Positions 48,834 through 56,642 of a DNA stretch of 57,595 bases are shown here, piece by piece (within the stretch, counting starts at the first letter, position 1; each line of letters starts with the position of its first letter). The notes beneath the pieces were generated by a model. The model was given only the letters and a program-made list of their open reading frames with translations. It had not been told where the DNA came from and ran no database searches. A program made the position numbers and the translations under genes. Source of the stretch: an uncultured Aquimarina sp. Its GTDB lineage: Bacteria > Bacteroidota > Bacteroidia > Flavobacteriales > Flavobacteriaceae. The stretch covers positions 1 to 57,595 of the forward strand of contig CANLCT010000027.1 in assembly GCA_947489195.1 (NCBI GenBank), read 5' to 3'.

Positions 48834-49700
48834 ATGAGAATAGAATCCTTTAAAAGAGCAAAAACAGAAATTATTTCTTATTTAAATTCAATGGATTTAA
48901 ATGCTTTTACTACGCGGGATTTAAACAATATTTTCTATCAAAAAAAAGAAGATTGGAGAATTGCTGATTATAGAAACTCCTATAATTTCAGAGAATTTTT
49001 ATTAGAAAATAAAATTATTTCTTTATATCAATTAAGTGATAAAAAAAAAATATGGAAAAAAAATAATGCTACAAATTTAGATGTAGGATTAGCTATAAAA
49101 AAGGGGGGCTATTTAAGTTATTACACATCATTACAAATTCATGAGCTAACTTTACAAATACCCAAAACGATATATGTAAGTTATGATAAAGGATACACTT
49201 CAAAGAGAACAACTGAAATAATTTTACAGCAAGAAAATGTAGATAAAGCTTTTTCAAAAGAACAGAGACAATCAAGTGATATCTACAAGTCAGAAATGTC
49301 AGATGGTGTAAGATATCTTTTTTTACAAAAAAAACATCTTTCTGAAAATATAGGGGTAATTACAATAAATGAAAAAAAAGTAACTGACATAGAAAGAACA
49401 TTAATAGACATTAGTGTTAGACCTTCATATTCTGGAGGAGTATTTGAAGTTTTAACAGCATTTGAATCTGCAAAAGACAGATTGAATTTAGAAAAATTAA
49501 ATACCTATCTAAATGAATTAAATTATATTTATCCTTATCATCAACTCATAGGGTTTTACTTAGAAAAAGTAGGCTATAAAAAATCAGAGTTGACATTATT
49601 CAGTGATAAAATAACCTCTATTAACTTTTATCTTACATATAATTTATCTAAAAAAAGATTAGATGATTTTTGGAATATTTATTATCCTATTGGATTTTAA
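48834..49700 (+). CDS. abiEi: AbiEi-like antitoxin
   Basis: A 288-residue antitoxin of the AbiE type IV toxin-antitoxin system. The N-terminal winged-helix region (FTTRDLNNIFYQKKEDWRI...FREFLLENKII) should bind the palindromes upstream. The C-terminal domain includes GGYLSYYTSLQIHELTLQIPKTIYVSYDKG, a conserved AbiEi segment, and VTDIERTLIDISVRPSYSGG. It prevents the toxin from acting without forming a tight complex. Unlike the usual operon, it runs tail-to-tail with the toxin gene and overlaps its end by 14 bp. Confidence 0.87.
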   Translation: MRIESFKRAKTEIISYLNSMDLNAFTTRDLNNIFYQKKEDWRIADYRNSYNFREFLLENKIISLYQLSDKKKIWKKNNATNLDVGLAIKKGGYLSYYTSLQIHELTLQIPKTIYVSYDKGYTSKRTTEIILQQENVDKAFSKEQRQSSDIYKSEMSDGVRYLFLQKKHLSENIGVITINEKKVTDIERTLIDISVRPSYSGGVFEVLTAFESAKDRLNLEKLNTYLNELNYIYPYHQLIGFYLEKVGYKKSELTLFSDKITSINFYLTYNLSKKRLDDFWNIYYPIGF

Positions 49701-50529
49701 TTTCTTTAATTTTTTCAAGAACATAGTCAAAATAAAAATCAAAATTTTTCAAGTTTTCATGAGTAATTGTATCAATTACACTAGACCAATTTTCTTTTTG
49801 AAAATCTCTATAATTTTCTAATAAATCAGTAAAGTTTAAAGGAACTAATTTAGCATTAAAAATTTCGATAAACATTTGTTTATTTTTAAGTAAAGAAAAA
49901 TCAATATCAAAATTTTGGCAAATATTCCAAATATCATAAAAATCTCTTGCTCGCCCTTTTTGTCGTGCAGTAGGTATAATTTTTTTATATTCTGGAATTG
50001 ATTGACACAGCGCCCTTATTTTTTCAAAGACAATCATTTCAGGAGTATATACATAAAATATTGTTCCATCTTTCTCAACAATCTTCTTGTCTTTTGTGTA
50101 TTCATAACTACTTATTTCTACAATAAATTTAGTAGAGTGATTATCATAAATGGTAATTGCAGCATTTCTTGTTCTATTTATATCATCTGGATTATACTTT
50201 TCTAGAGGAACTATTTTAAAAGATAATTCATAACCTTTCCATTGTTTAATAGGATTATTACTTGGCTTTTCTCTAAACTTAACATCGATAACAACTAAAT
50301 TTTCTTTTTCAAATTCACTAGATAATAGACTATGAAGTGTCCTATCTAAATGTAAAAAATCATTTTTGGTAAAATCTCCATCAATAGAGAAATCTATATC
50401 CATAGATGCTCTATCTGTTATATTGTATGCTAATTGTAATGCATTTCCTCCTTTTAAAACTAATCCATACATTAATTTTTCATCACTTACTAAAGCTCTC
50501 AAAGTAAGCATCTTAATTTTATCTATCAT
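49687..50529 (-). CDS. abiEii: AbiEii-like nucleotidyltransferase toxin
   Basis: A 280-residue nucleotidyltransferase of the AbiEii/DUF1814 family. The core motif is LKGGNALQLAY (residues 25-35) with the catalytic pair in MDIDF (D44 and D46); RARDFYDIWNI (about 188-198) is another family segment. Known members use NTP to modify targets such as tRNA and halt growth. It is on the strand opposite to its antitoxin, so expression is not coupled. Its minus-strand promoter candidate TATATTTG (about 50572-50579) overlaps a half copy of the antitoxin operator (TATCATATAT), giving a way for AbiEi to repress it. Confidence 0.88.
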   Translation of the reverse strand: MIDKIKMLTLRALVSDEKLMYGLVLKGGNALQLAYNITDRASMDIDFSIDGDFTKNDFLHLDRTLHSLLSSEFEKENLVVIDVKFREKPSNNPIKQWKGYELSFKIVPLEKYNPDDINRTRNAAITIYDNHSTKFIVEISSYEYTKDKKIVEKDGTIFYVYTPEMIVFEKIRALCQSIPEYKKIIPTARQKGRARDFYDIWNICQNFDIDFSLLKNKQMFIEIFNAKLVPLNFTDLLENYRDFQKENWSSVIDTITHENLKNFDFYFDYVLEKIKEIKIQ

Positions 50530-50565
50530 TTACTAAAAGTATTACAAATAAAATAAGCTAGCAAA

Positions 50566-50590
50566 AACATCATCAAATATATGATACCTA
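50566..50590 (-). promoter_or_regulatory. abiEii promoter with operator half-site
   Basis: On the minus strand GGTATCATATATTTGATGATG carries TATATTTG, an exact TANNTTTG element, and GTATCATATAT, a match to one side of the abiEi palindromes. It lies upstream of the abiEii start at 50529 and touches the end of the SRAP gene at 50588. Confidence 0.55.
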
Positions 50591-51322
50591 AAAAAGTCTA
50601 TATTCAATTTCGGAATAAAGGAAAGGATCTAAAATAGCTTCATAATTAGATTCAATAGTAGGATTGACAATATCTTTAGAAACGGTGTGAGCTGTCAACT
50701 CATCATCTGGATAAGCTAAATTAATAAGTTCCATAATTTGAGATTCGCTTAAATTATCCGATAACCAATCCTTCTCTAGATCCGTAGGGAGCATTACAAT
50801 TTGGCGTTTCGCCTTATTGTGAATATTGGCCATAAAAGGCATTGCCTTTTTGGTAAGCATAGTAAAAGAAGTAATACCACTTCCAACACTGTAAATACCG
50901 GCTACTGAAAATAAAGCGGCATCAGCGCGTTTAATAAAGTAAGGATATGTTTTATTATTAAAATGATGAAATTCGAAAAAACCAGAAATAGGAATAATAC
51001 ATCTTCTAGAAAAAATAGAATTGGAGTAAAGGGGGTAATCAAATATTTTTTCACTTTTGGCATTAAGTGAAGCTCCTTTCATTTTTGAATAAAAATCATT
51101 TTGCTCATAGCCTGGTATATTACTTGGCACCAGCCCCCAAATAGCTGGATGCACTTGATCTTTATATTCCTGGGGAATAATAGCTAATTCAGGATGATCA
51201 AATCCATTGAAATGATAAGCTGAAAGATCATGCTCGCCAATATCAAAAGCTTTAGTTCTATAAGCATTATAACTGTTTTCAACAGTGGTTAATGATTTAG
51301 ATTGGGAGGCATGAAAACACAT
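50588..51322 (-). CDS. SRAP/HMCES-type peptidase (YedK-like)
   Basis: A 244-residue protein starting MCFHA. After removal of Met the catalytic Cys2 becomes the N-terminus, as needed for covalent capture of abasic sites in single-stranded DNA. I chose 51322 over 51355 because the family requires this Met-Cys start. Family motifs are WGLVPSNIP, SLNAKSEKIF, RRCIIPISGFFEF and the later AGIYSV and MLPTDLEKDWL. It is divergent from the UmuC gene, a common pairing, and both serve DNA-damage tolerance during single-strand transfer. Confidence 0.9.
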   Translation of the reverse strand: MCFHASQSKSLTTVENSYNAYRTKAFDIGEHDLSAYHFNGFDHPELAIIPQEYKDQVHPAIWGLVPSNIPGYEQNDFYSKMKGASLNAKSEKIFDYPLYSNSIFSRRCIIPISGFFEFHHFNNKTYPYFIKRADAALFSVAGIYSVGSGITSFTMLTKKAMPFMANIHNKAKRQIVMLPTDLEKDWLSDNLSESQIMELINLAYPDDELTAHTVSKDIVNPTIESNYEAILDPFLYSEIEYRLF

Positions 51323-51361
51323 TGTGGATAAAATTAAATAAAGATCAAGGTACAAATAATC

Positions 51362-51370
51362 TAACTTTGC
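51362..51370 (+). promoter_or_regulatory. umuC promoter element close to the start codon
   Basis: TAACTTTGC (51362-51370) matches TANNTTTGC and ends only 3 nt before the ATG at 51374. A transcript from here would have little or no 5' leader. Confidence 0.55.
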
Positions 51371-51373
51371 ATC

Positions 51374-52627
51374 ATGGTAGCTTTAGTAGATTGCAATAAT
51401 TTTTATGCCTCATGCGAGCGTGTATTCAATCTTTCATTGAATAATAAGCCCATAGTAGTGCTTAGTAATAATGATGGATGCGTAGTTGCGAGAAGTAATG
51501 AATCTAAAGCATTAAATATACCAATGGGCGCGAGTGCCTTTCAATACAAAGACTTATTTGAAAAAAACAACGTAAATGTGTTCTCAAGCAATTATGCATT
51601 GTACGGTGATTTAAGTGCCAGGGTAATGAATATCATTTCAAATTTTTCTCCAGATGTAGAAGTCTATTCGATAGATGAAGCCTTCATTTTTTTTGATGGA
51701 TTTGAAAACATAGACCTGCAGAACCACTGCAAAAAATTAAAAAATCAAATTTTTAAATGGACGGGAATACCTGTAAGCATTGGAATTTCAAAAACAAAGG
51801 CTTTGGCTAAGATAGCCAATAAAATAGCAAAGAAATACCCAGAACAAACCCAAGGGGTTTATTTAATGGAAGGGAAAGAAAAACAAACTAAAGGATTAAA
51901 ATGGACCAGGATAGAAGATGTTTGGGGTATAGGTTCGAGATATGCAGCAAGGCTAAAAAACATCAAAGTAAATACCGCATATGAATTCACGCAACTAAAT
52001 AGAACCTATGTTCGAAAAGAATTTAGTGTTGTAGGCTTACGTTTGCTACAAGAATTACAAGGAATAAGAACTTTAGAAATAGAACACCCAAAAAATAAAA
52101 AAGCTATTGCAACTACGCGAAGTCAAAAAAATGACATTTACGAATTAGAAAAACTCGAAGAGCGAATAGCAACCTATGCCATAAGCTGCGCAGAAAAATT
52201 AAGAAAACAAAAAAGTGTGGCACATATCGTATATGTGTTTGTAAAAACAAACAGATTCAAAGAGAATCAGCCCCAATATAGAAACGCTATAAGTTTTACT
52301 ATGCCTTATGCTACATCATCAAGCATAACAATAACAAAATGTGCTAAAATGGCTTTAAAATCCATATTTAAGGAAGGTTATGGCTATAAAAAAATAGGGG
52401 TTATTTTAATGGGAATTGTGCCAGAAAATAAGCTTCAGCTAAATTTATTTAGAAATGAAAATCCAAAGCATAAAAAGCTAATGCAAGTAATAGATCAATT
52501 GAATATTTCAGAGAATGGAAAGATCAAATTTGGATCTGAAGATTTGGGGAGAAAATGGAAAATGAGACAAGAAAAATTATCCCCAAAATATACTACACAA
52601 TGGAGTGATATACTCGTTGTAAAATAA
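51374..52627 (+). CDS. umuC: Y-family DNA polymerase UmuC
   Basis: A 417-residue translesion polymerase. The palm motifs are VALVDCNNFYASCER (metal-binding Asp in VDCNNF) and VYSIDEAFI (the SxDE catalytic pair at about residues 96-99). The fingers segment NNDGCVVARSNESKAL and the C-terminal little-finger region with EKLRKQKSVAHIVYVFVKTN are present, so the protein is full length. No umuD gene is next to it, so it would need a host UmuD or work alone. It probably helps fill damaged single-stranded DNA after transfer. Confidence 0.93.
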   Translation: MVALVDCNNFYASCERVFNLSLNNKPIVVLSNNDGCVVARSNESKALNIPMGASAFQYKDLFEKNNVNVFSSNYALYGDLSARVMNIISNFSPDVEVYSIDEAFIFFDGFENIDLQNHCKKLKNQIFKWTGIPVSIGISKTKALAKIANKIAKKYPEQTQGVYLMEGKEKQTKGLKWTRIEDVWGIGSRYAARLKNIKVNTAYEFTQLNRTYVRKEFSVVGLRLLQELQGIRTLEIEHPKNKKAIATTRSQKNDIYELEKLEERIATYAISCAEKLRKQKSVAHIVYVFVKTNRFKENQPQYRNAISFTMPYATSSSITITKCAKMALKSIFKEGYGYKKIGVILMGIVPENKLQLNLFRNENPKHKKLMQVIDQLNISENGKIKFGSEDLGRKWKMRQEKLSPKYTTQWSDILVVK

Positions 52628-52648
52628 ACTTAATAATTTTATTTACTA

Positions 52649-53008
52649 CTATTGAATACGCTGAAAAGGAGGTATTTTTACTAAATCATCAAATTTACAA
52701 TCTAAAATACATCTAGTAAATCTACTATTCATATTTTGAATTTCCTCTCTATTAGCATCAGTTACCGGTATTCTAATTATTTTTCCATTTTTATCACGAG
52801 GTAAAAATCTAGCACAATTATTTCTACAAATTTGATTTATATGGAGATCTGAAGGTTTGAGTTTATTTACAATTTTCTCCGTTCTTAATTTTTCTCCATC
52901 TTTAATTTGTTCATGCAATTTCAAATTTTGATTATACGTTACAACTGATACCAAACCACTAGCTATAAATGCAGCTACACCTGAATATAAAAATGCTTTA
53001 TTGTCCAT
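52649..53008 (-). CDS. Small membrane-anchored Cys protein
   Basis: A 119-residue protein with one N-terminal hydrophobic helix (about residues 5-24) and a soluble domain with four cysteines (ICRNNC and RCILDC), which might form two disulfides or bind a metal. No family recognised. It is convergent with the UmuC gene and separated from the helicase terminator by about 150 bp of AT-rich DNA. Confidence 0.55.
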   Translation of the reverse strand: MDNKAFLYSGVAAFIASGLVSVVTYNQNLKLHEQIKDGEKLRTEKIVNKLKPSDLHINQICRNNCARFLPRDKNGKIIRIPVTDANREEIQNMNSRFTRCILDCKFDDLVKIPPFQRIQ

Positions 53009-53161
53009 AATTATAATTTTAATTGTTTGATAATCAAATTAATATAATGTATTGGACTAAATCAAAAAAAAGAAGTAAATGGTTTAATTAATTGAGTGAA
53101 TAAATTTAAAGTAAAGGTAAATAACTATATATCAAAATTCAATATTAATAAACTATCAAGC

Positions 53162-53188
53162 AAAAAAAGAGTCGAAACTCTTTTTTTT
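53162..53188 (-). terminator. UUCG-loop terminator after the helicase gene
   Basis: On the minus strand AGAGT-TTCG-ACTCT is flanked by eight A and seven T residues. It is symmetric enough to work in both directions and lies 2 nt after the stop at 53191. Confidence 0.88.
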
Positions 53189-53190
53189 CT

Positions 53191-55746
53191 TTATAAGTAT
53201 AAGTTTTCTATATCATTAAAAAACATATTTATATCGTTAATATTTGTAAAGTCCTTTATTACTGGAATCTTATTGGTTTCATTTCTGCTAAAAATTAAAA
53301 TATTTGTAGATACTGAGGTTCCTGCTCTTTTAAATACTACAGAAGGCAATTTTAAAACATACTCAAAAGATATGTCTTTAAATTCTTTAGAGTATATAAA
53401 TTTATCAAGAAGTTTTTTCATTGAAGAACCATTAGGTACTATACAAATAACTCTACTGTTTTTTGTAAATGATAAGTGTTTTAAAGCCTTGTATAAATGT
53501 TCAAATGCTAATTTAGATTTATTACCAAAGGGAGGATTCATAACAATACCTTCATACTTATTATAAATGTTTAATTCTTCAAAATTTTGAATCATTACTT
53601 TCCCTTTAGTATTAAGATTTAACTTCGAACTTAGTTCAAAAGATGGTTCTATAAAAGTGTTTGTTGTATTGGAAGGAAAAAATCTAGCAATCGCACCATG
53701 ACCAGAACTCGGTTCTAAAAGTCTATCTCCTGGTTTATAGTTTAACCATTGTATCATTTTATATCCTAATGGCTCAGGAGTCGCAAAATAATCATTACCT
53801 TCTTTAGATTTTGTTTTAGATGATTTTTTTATTGTAGAAAAATAATAGGTTTTAGATTTATCATATAATGATATTTCTTGAAATTTATAATCATTTTCTT
53901 TTCCTCCTTTTCCTTGGAATCTATTAGGTTTAATATTAGAGGCATTTAAGTAACCTTCTTTAAATATTTGTTCCATGTTCCTTGCTTTATTACCCATTGC
54001 AAGGTTTTCTGCTGTTCTTGATCTCTCAGCTATTTTATCTGCAAAGGCATGAGCTTCAAAATTAGTTTGCAACGTCATATACTCATAAATAGCATCACTT
54101 TTCACATTTAATCTATAGATTCTTCCTTCTATTTGTATTACTGAGGTAGGTTGAACTGGCAATCCTAAAATAATAAGTACTCTTTGTGCTTTTCCATTAT
54201 TATCATGCATTGATATACCTTCTTTTCCTGCTTTTTCTTGTACACAGGTAATATTTACATCAGAAGAATTATTGAAATTATCTAAATTCTTAGATCTCTT
54301 ACTTTTGCTAATTTTACCATTAAAAAAAGTTACTGTTTGATTAAAATTTTCTTTTAAAGCATCTATAGGATTACTTAATTCCGAAAGATCTAGATTTATT
54401 AAATCATTATAATTTTCTTCAAATCTTTTTATATCATCCATTAAAGCATATAAATCCTTTTCATCTTCTTTATTTTTCAACATTGCGTAGGCATTAAATT
54501 TAAAAGGATGAGATGGAAGTGAATTATTAAAACTATGAAAAACTACAACTTTCCTTCCTAATTCTAAATGCTGTTTAATTCTACTTATACATAGTTTTGC
54601 TTTAATTGATTCCAACAATTGCGAGATATATAGATAGGTATATTTTCTATTTTTATATTTTGATAAATAAGGGTAGTTATCACAAAATTCTTTTGTATGA
54701 AATAGATTCATTCCATTATCTATTCTTTTACCAATTGTACTATCTAAACTTATGAATTCTCTGGAATAATCTTTATTAACTTTTATTTGTCTTCCTGTAA
54801 TTGATCCAATTTCTTTTTGTTTTTCAAAGAATTCTCTTTCCATTAAATTAACATCAATTTCTGAACTTGGAGTAGTCAGTTTGTTATATCTCATACTATA
54901 ACCAAAACTTTCGCACATAAATTTTTCCCATTCGTCTGTATCATTATATCCATAAAATTTAGATTCGTTATAAAATGGTTTTTCATATATATTCCATAGA
55001 GTGCCATCACCAATTAAAAGGGATTTATGATACGCAAATGGTGTAGCAGATAGAAAAAGCACTTTTGTTTTACCTATATAAATATTCAATTTTTCATTGT
55101 ATATTTTTATGAATAAGTCCCTATCATAAGTCATACATTGTTTGTTTTCACAATAGTATTCTATTTCATTTTTTATGTTTTGAGAAAAACTACTAGGGAG
55201 TTTTGCTATTTTTTTATGTTTCATCAAGGACTTAGTAAATTCTCCTTTAGCATTTTGAAGTAAATAATGACATTCATCATAAACAATAAGTGAATAATCT
55301 AATTTATCAATTGTATCATTTTGATAAAAATTAGAGTATGTAGTGATACTTATTCCTTTTAAAAAGCTCTTAGTATCTTTAATTTGATTGATTTTAAGAT
55401 TCAATAATTTACCTTCTTTTATCCAATCTTTTGCTTTTTTATCCGTAGGAACTACAATGAGTACATTAGAATTTTTATATAATCTATTTCTTTTAATAAT
55501 ACCTAAACCTACAAAGGTTTTACCTGTACCAGTTCCATTCGTAAAAAGAATACCCTTATGATTTTCAAATCTTTGTTCAGCTAATAAAACATCATCTTGT
55601 TGCTCTGGATATAATTCTGGTAAAGTAAATTGTATATTTTCAATACATGAATTTTTAAAATTCTTTAATTTAGGTGGTCTTGTATCTTGAATTTTTTCAT
55701 AGCTAATTGAAAAATCAAAACTTAATTGTAACGAAGTATCTAACAT
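53191..55746 (-). CDS. Helicase-methyltransferase fusion (DarB-like)
   Basis: An 851-residue protein combining an SF2 helicase with an N6-adenine-type DNA methylase. Helicase motifs are GTGTGKT (71-77), the DEAH-type box DECH (about 159), SAT (about 237) and QIEGRIYR (motif VI, about 541). The methylase part has LEPSSGHGAIARF (AdoMet site, about 675) and MNPPFGNK (catalytic NPPF, about 733). The order resembles phage P1 DarB, a virion protein that shields DNA from restriction. It may therefore be an anti-restriction enzyme that protects the incoming plasmid. It has a long leader repeat (copy 4) in front. Confidence 0.87.
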   Translation of the reverse strand: MLDTSLQLSFDFSISYEKIQDTRPPKLKNFKNSCIENIQFTLPELYPEQQDDVLLAEQRFENHKGILFTNGTGTGKTFVGLGIIKRNRLYKNSNVLIVVPTDKKAKDWIKEGKLLNLKINQIKDTKSFLKGISITTYSNFYQNDTIDKLDYSLIVYDECHYLLQNAKGEFTKSLMKHKKIAKLPSSFSQNIKNEIEYYCENKQCMTYDRDLFIKIYNEKLNIYIGKTKVLFLSATPFAYHKSLLIGDGTLWNIYEKPFYNESKFYGYNDTDEWEKFMCESFGYSMRYNKLTTPSSEIDVNLMEREFFEKQKEIGSITGRQIKVNKDYSREFISLDSTIGKRIDNGMNLFHTKEFCDNYPYLSKYKNRKYTYLYISQLLESIKAKLCISRIKQHLELGRKVVVFHSFNNSLPSHPFKFNAYAMLKNKEDEKDLYALMDDIKRFEENYNDLINLDLSELSNPIDALKENFNQTVTFFNGKISKSKRSKNLDNFNNSSDVNITCVQEKAGKEGISMHDNNGKAQRVLIILGLPVQPTSVIQIEGRIYRLNVKSDAIYEYMTLQTNFEAHAFADKIAERSRTAENLAMGNKARNMEQIFKEGYLNASNIKPNRFQGKGGKENDYKFQEISLYDKSKTYYFSTIKKSSKTKSKEGNDYFATPEPLGYKMIQWLNYKPGDRLLEPSSGHGAIARFFPSNTTNTFIEPSFELSSKLNLNTKGKVMIQNFEELNIYNKYEGIVMNPPFGNKSKLAFEHLYKALKHLSFTKNSRVICIVPNGSSMKKLLDKFIYSKEFKDISFEYVLKLPSVVFKRAGTSVSTNILIFSRNETNKIPVIKDFTNINDINMFFNDIENLYL

Positions 55747-55761
55747 GGAAAAATAATTTTT

Positions 55762-56053
55762 ATTAATTAATATTTGTCCACACTATCAGCGGAAGATGAG
55801 ATTTTCGCTCAAATTTTCAAATGAAAAATTGGGGGGACCTTTAGGGGGTTCCGATTTTTTATGCAGATAAATTTGATGGTAAATCGAACGAGCTGAACTT
55901 TGGACTAATATTGATTGATCCTCTAGCGAAGTGTATGTTAGTGTTATTTCGCTTTGAAAATAGTGTAATAACACTAACATTCGCGGAGCGTTCCTTTTTG
56001 GTTTCGTTTTCAAAGGAAAGTAAAAACACTGCGTAGCAATCCATGTAATGTTT
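55762..56053 (-). repeat. Leader repeat copy 4 (long form)
   Basis: About 290 bp, starting 16 bp before the helicase-methylase start at 55746. It shares the long form with copy 1, including the inverted repeat GTTAGTGTTATT...AATAACACTAAC at about 55938-55980. It is the most diverged copy in the proximal part: TTTGTCCACA for TTTGCGCAA, and a changed stem GGAACC/GGTCCC for GGGACC/GGTCTCCC that stays partly paired. This partial conservation favours a functional RNA or DNA structure. Confidence 0.78.
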
Positions 56054-56160
56054 TGTCACTTTTCAAAAAGTGTTCATTATGTACTGGTTCGATACCAGGG
56101 CATAATGATATAATTAAGAGTTAAATAAAATGCTTATGTAAATAGTCTATATATTAAGTA
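56054..56160. other. Hairpin with tRNA T-arm-like loop
   Basis: A hairpin of TCATTATG (56074-56081) and CATAATGA (56101-56108) encloses CTGG-TTCGATA-CCAG, a 4-bp stem with a 7-nt loop like that of a tRNA T-arm. There are no D or anticodon arms, so it is not a tRNA gene. It might be a tRNA-derived attachment site or a structured signal. The rest of the interval is AT-rich and featureless. Confidence 0.4.
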
Positions 56161-56204
56161 TAATATGTTTAGACTTTCAATCAAAAAAAGAGCCGAAGCC
56201 CTTA
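56161..56204 (-). terminator. UUCG-loop terminator after the 56207-57449 genes
   Basis: Copy of the terminator unit at 550-592. Minus strand GGGC-TTCG-GCTC is followed by seven T residues, with the same upstream TTTAGACTTTCAATC. One pair is a G-T wobble. Confidence 0.8.
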
Positions 56205-56206
56205 AT

Positions 56207-56581
56207 TTAAAAAAATGATAACTGTGAAGTTATATAAGTTTCTTTAATAAAATTATTTATACGTTCTAAATACCCTGTCTCTTTAGCAATTATCTCAGTA
56301 ATTTTATTGATATTTATTTTGGGATTTTCTTCAATAATATTAAGAAAATTTCCACTCATAAGAAAAAAAGATAAGTATAACGACTCTTCGATATCCAAAA
56401 CATTGAACTCAAAATGTGCCAAGGGAATATTTATATTTTCAATATGTGTATTTTCATAGTTAATAGTAGATTTTAAAAAAGGAAAAAAGGTAATAGATGT
56501 ATTGTATGTTAGGTCTTTGTATTTTTTATTGAAATCAATTTTACCATCGAGATGTAGTGGAGAAAATTTTAAAAGCATCAT
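56207..56581 (-). CDS. Hypothetical protein
   Basis: A 124-residue soluble protein of unknown function with a beta-rich first half and a helical C-terminal half (INKITEIIAKETGYLERINNFIKETY). No cysteines or membrane segments. It is preceded by the second pseudoknot-like element (56604-56635) and followed by the UUCG-loop terminator. It thus has the same position in its unit as the zinc-ribbon gene at 946-1329, with which it shows no similarity. Confidence 0.55.
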   Translation of the reverse strand: MMLLKFSPLHLDGKIDFNKKYKDLTYNTSITFFPFLKSTINYENTHIENINIPLAHFEFNVLDIEESLYLSFFLMSGNFLNIIEENPKININKITEIIAKETGYLERINNFIKETYITSQLSFF

Positions 56582-56603
56582 AAAATAATTAAAAGTTAAT
56601 ATA

Positions 56604-56635
56604 CTCCTGATTAAAGGCTCAGGAGATAAAGCCTA
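56604..56635 (-). promoter_or_regulatory. Candidate H-type pseudoknot or attenuator, copy B
   Basis: Minus-strand order AGGC (56631-56634), CTCCTGA (56619-56625), GCCT (within 56615-56618), TCAGGAG (56604-56610). It has the same interleaved pairing as 1356-1390 and lies 23 nt before the start at 56581. The T run is replaced by a TATATTAA stretch, so a simple terminator explains this copy less well than a regulatory RNA. Confidence 0.55.
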
Positions 56636-56642
56636 TTATATG

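Noticed and set aside
53096..53566. 156-codon plus-strand frame beside UmuC and the 52649-53008 gene
   Set aside because: Most of it lies opposite the methylase part of the helicase gene, whose NPPF motif is complete. The frame also crosses the UUCG-loop terminator.
56074..56108. tRNA gene
   Set aside because: Only T-arm-like and outer stem parts are present; no D-arm, anticodon arm or CCA-ready acceptor geometry.
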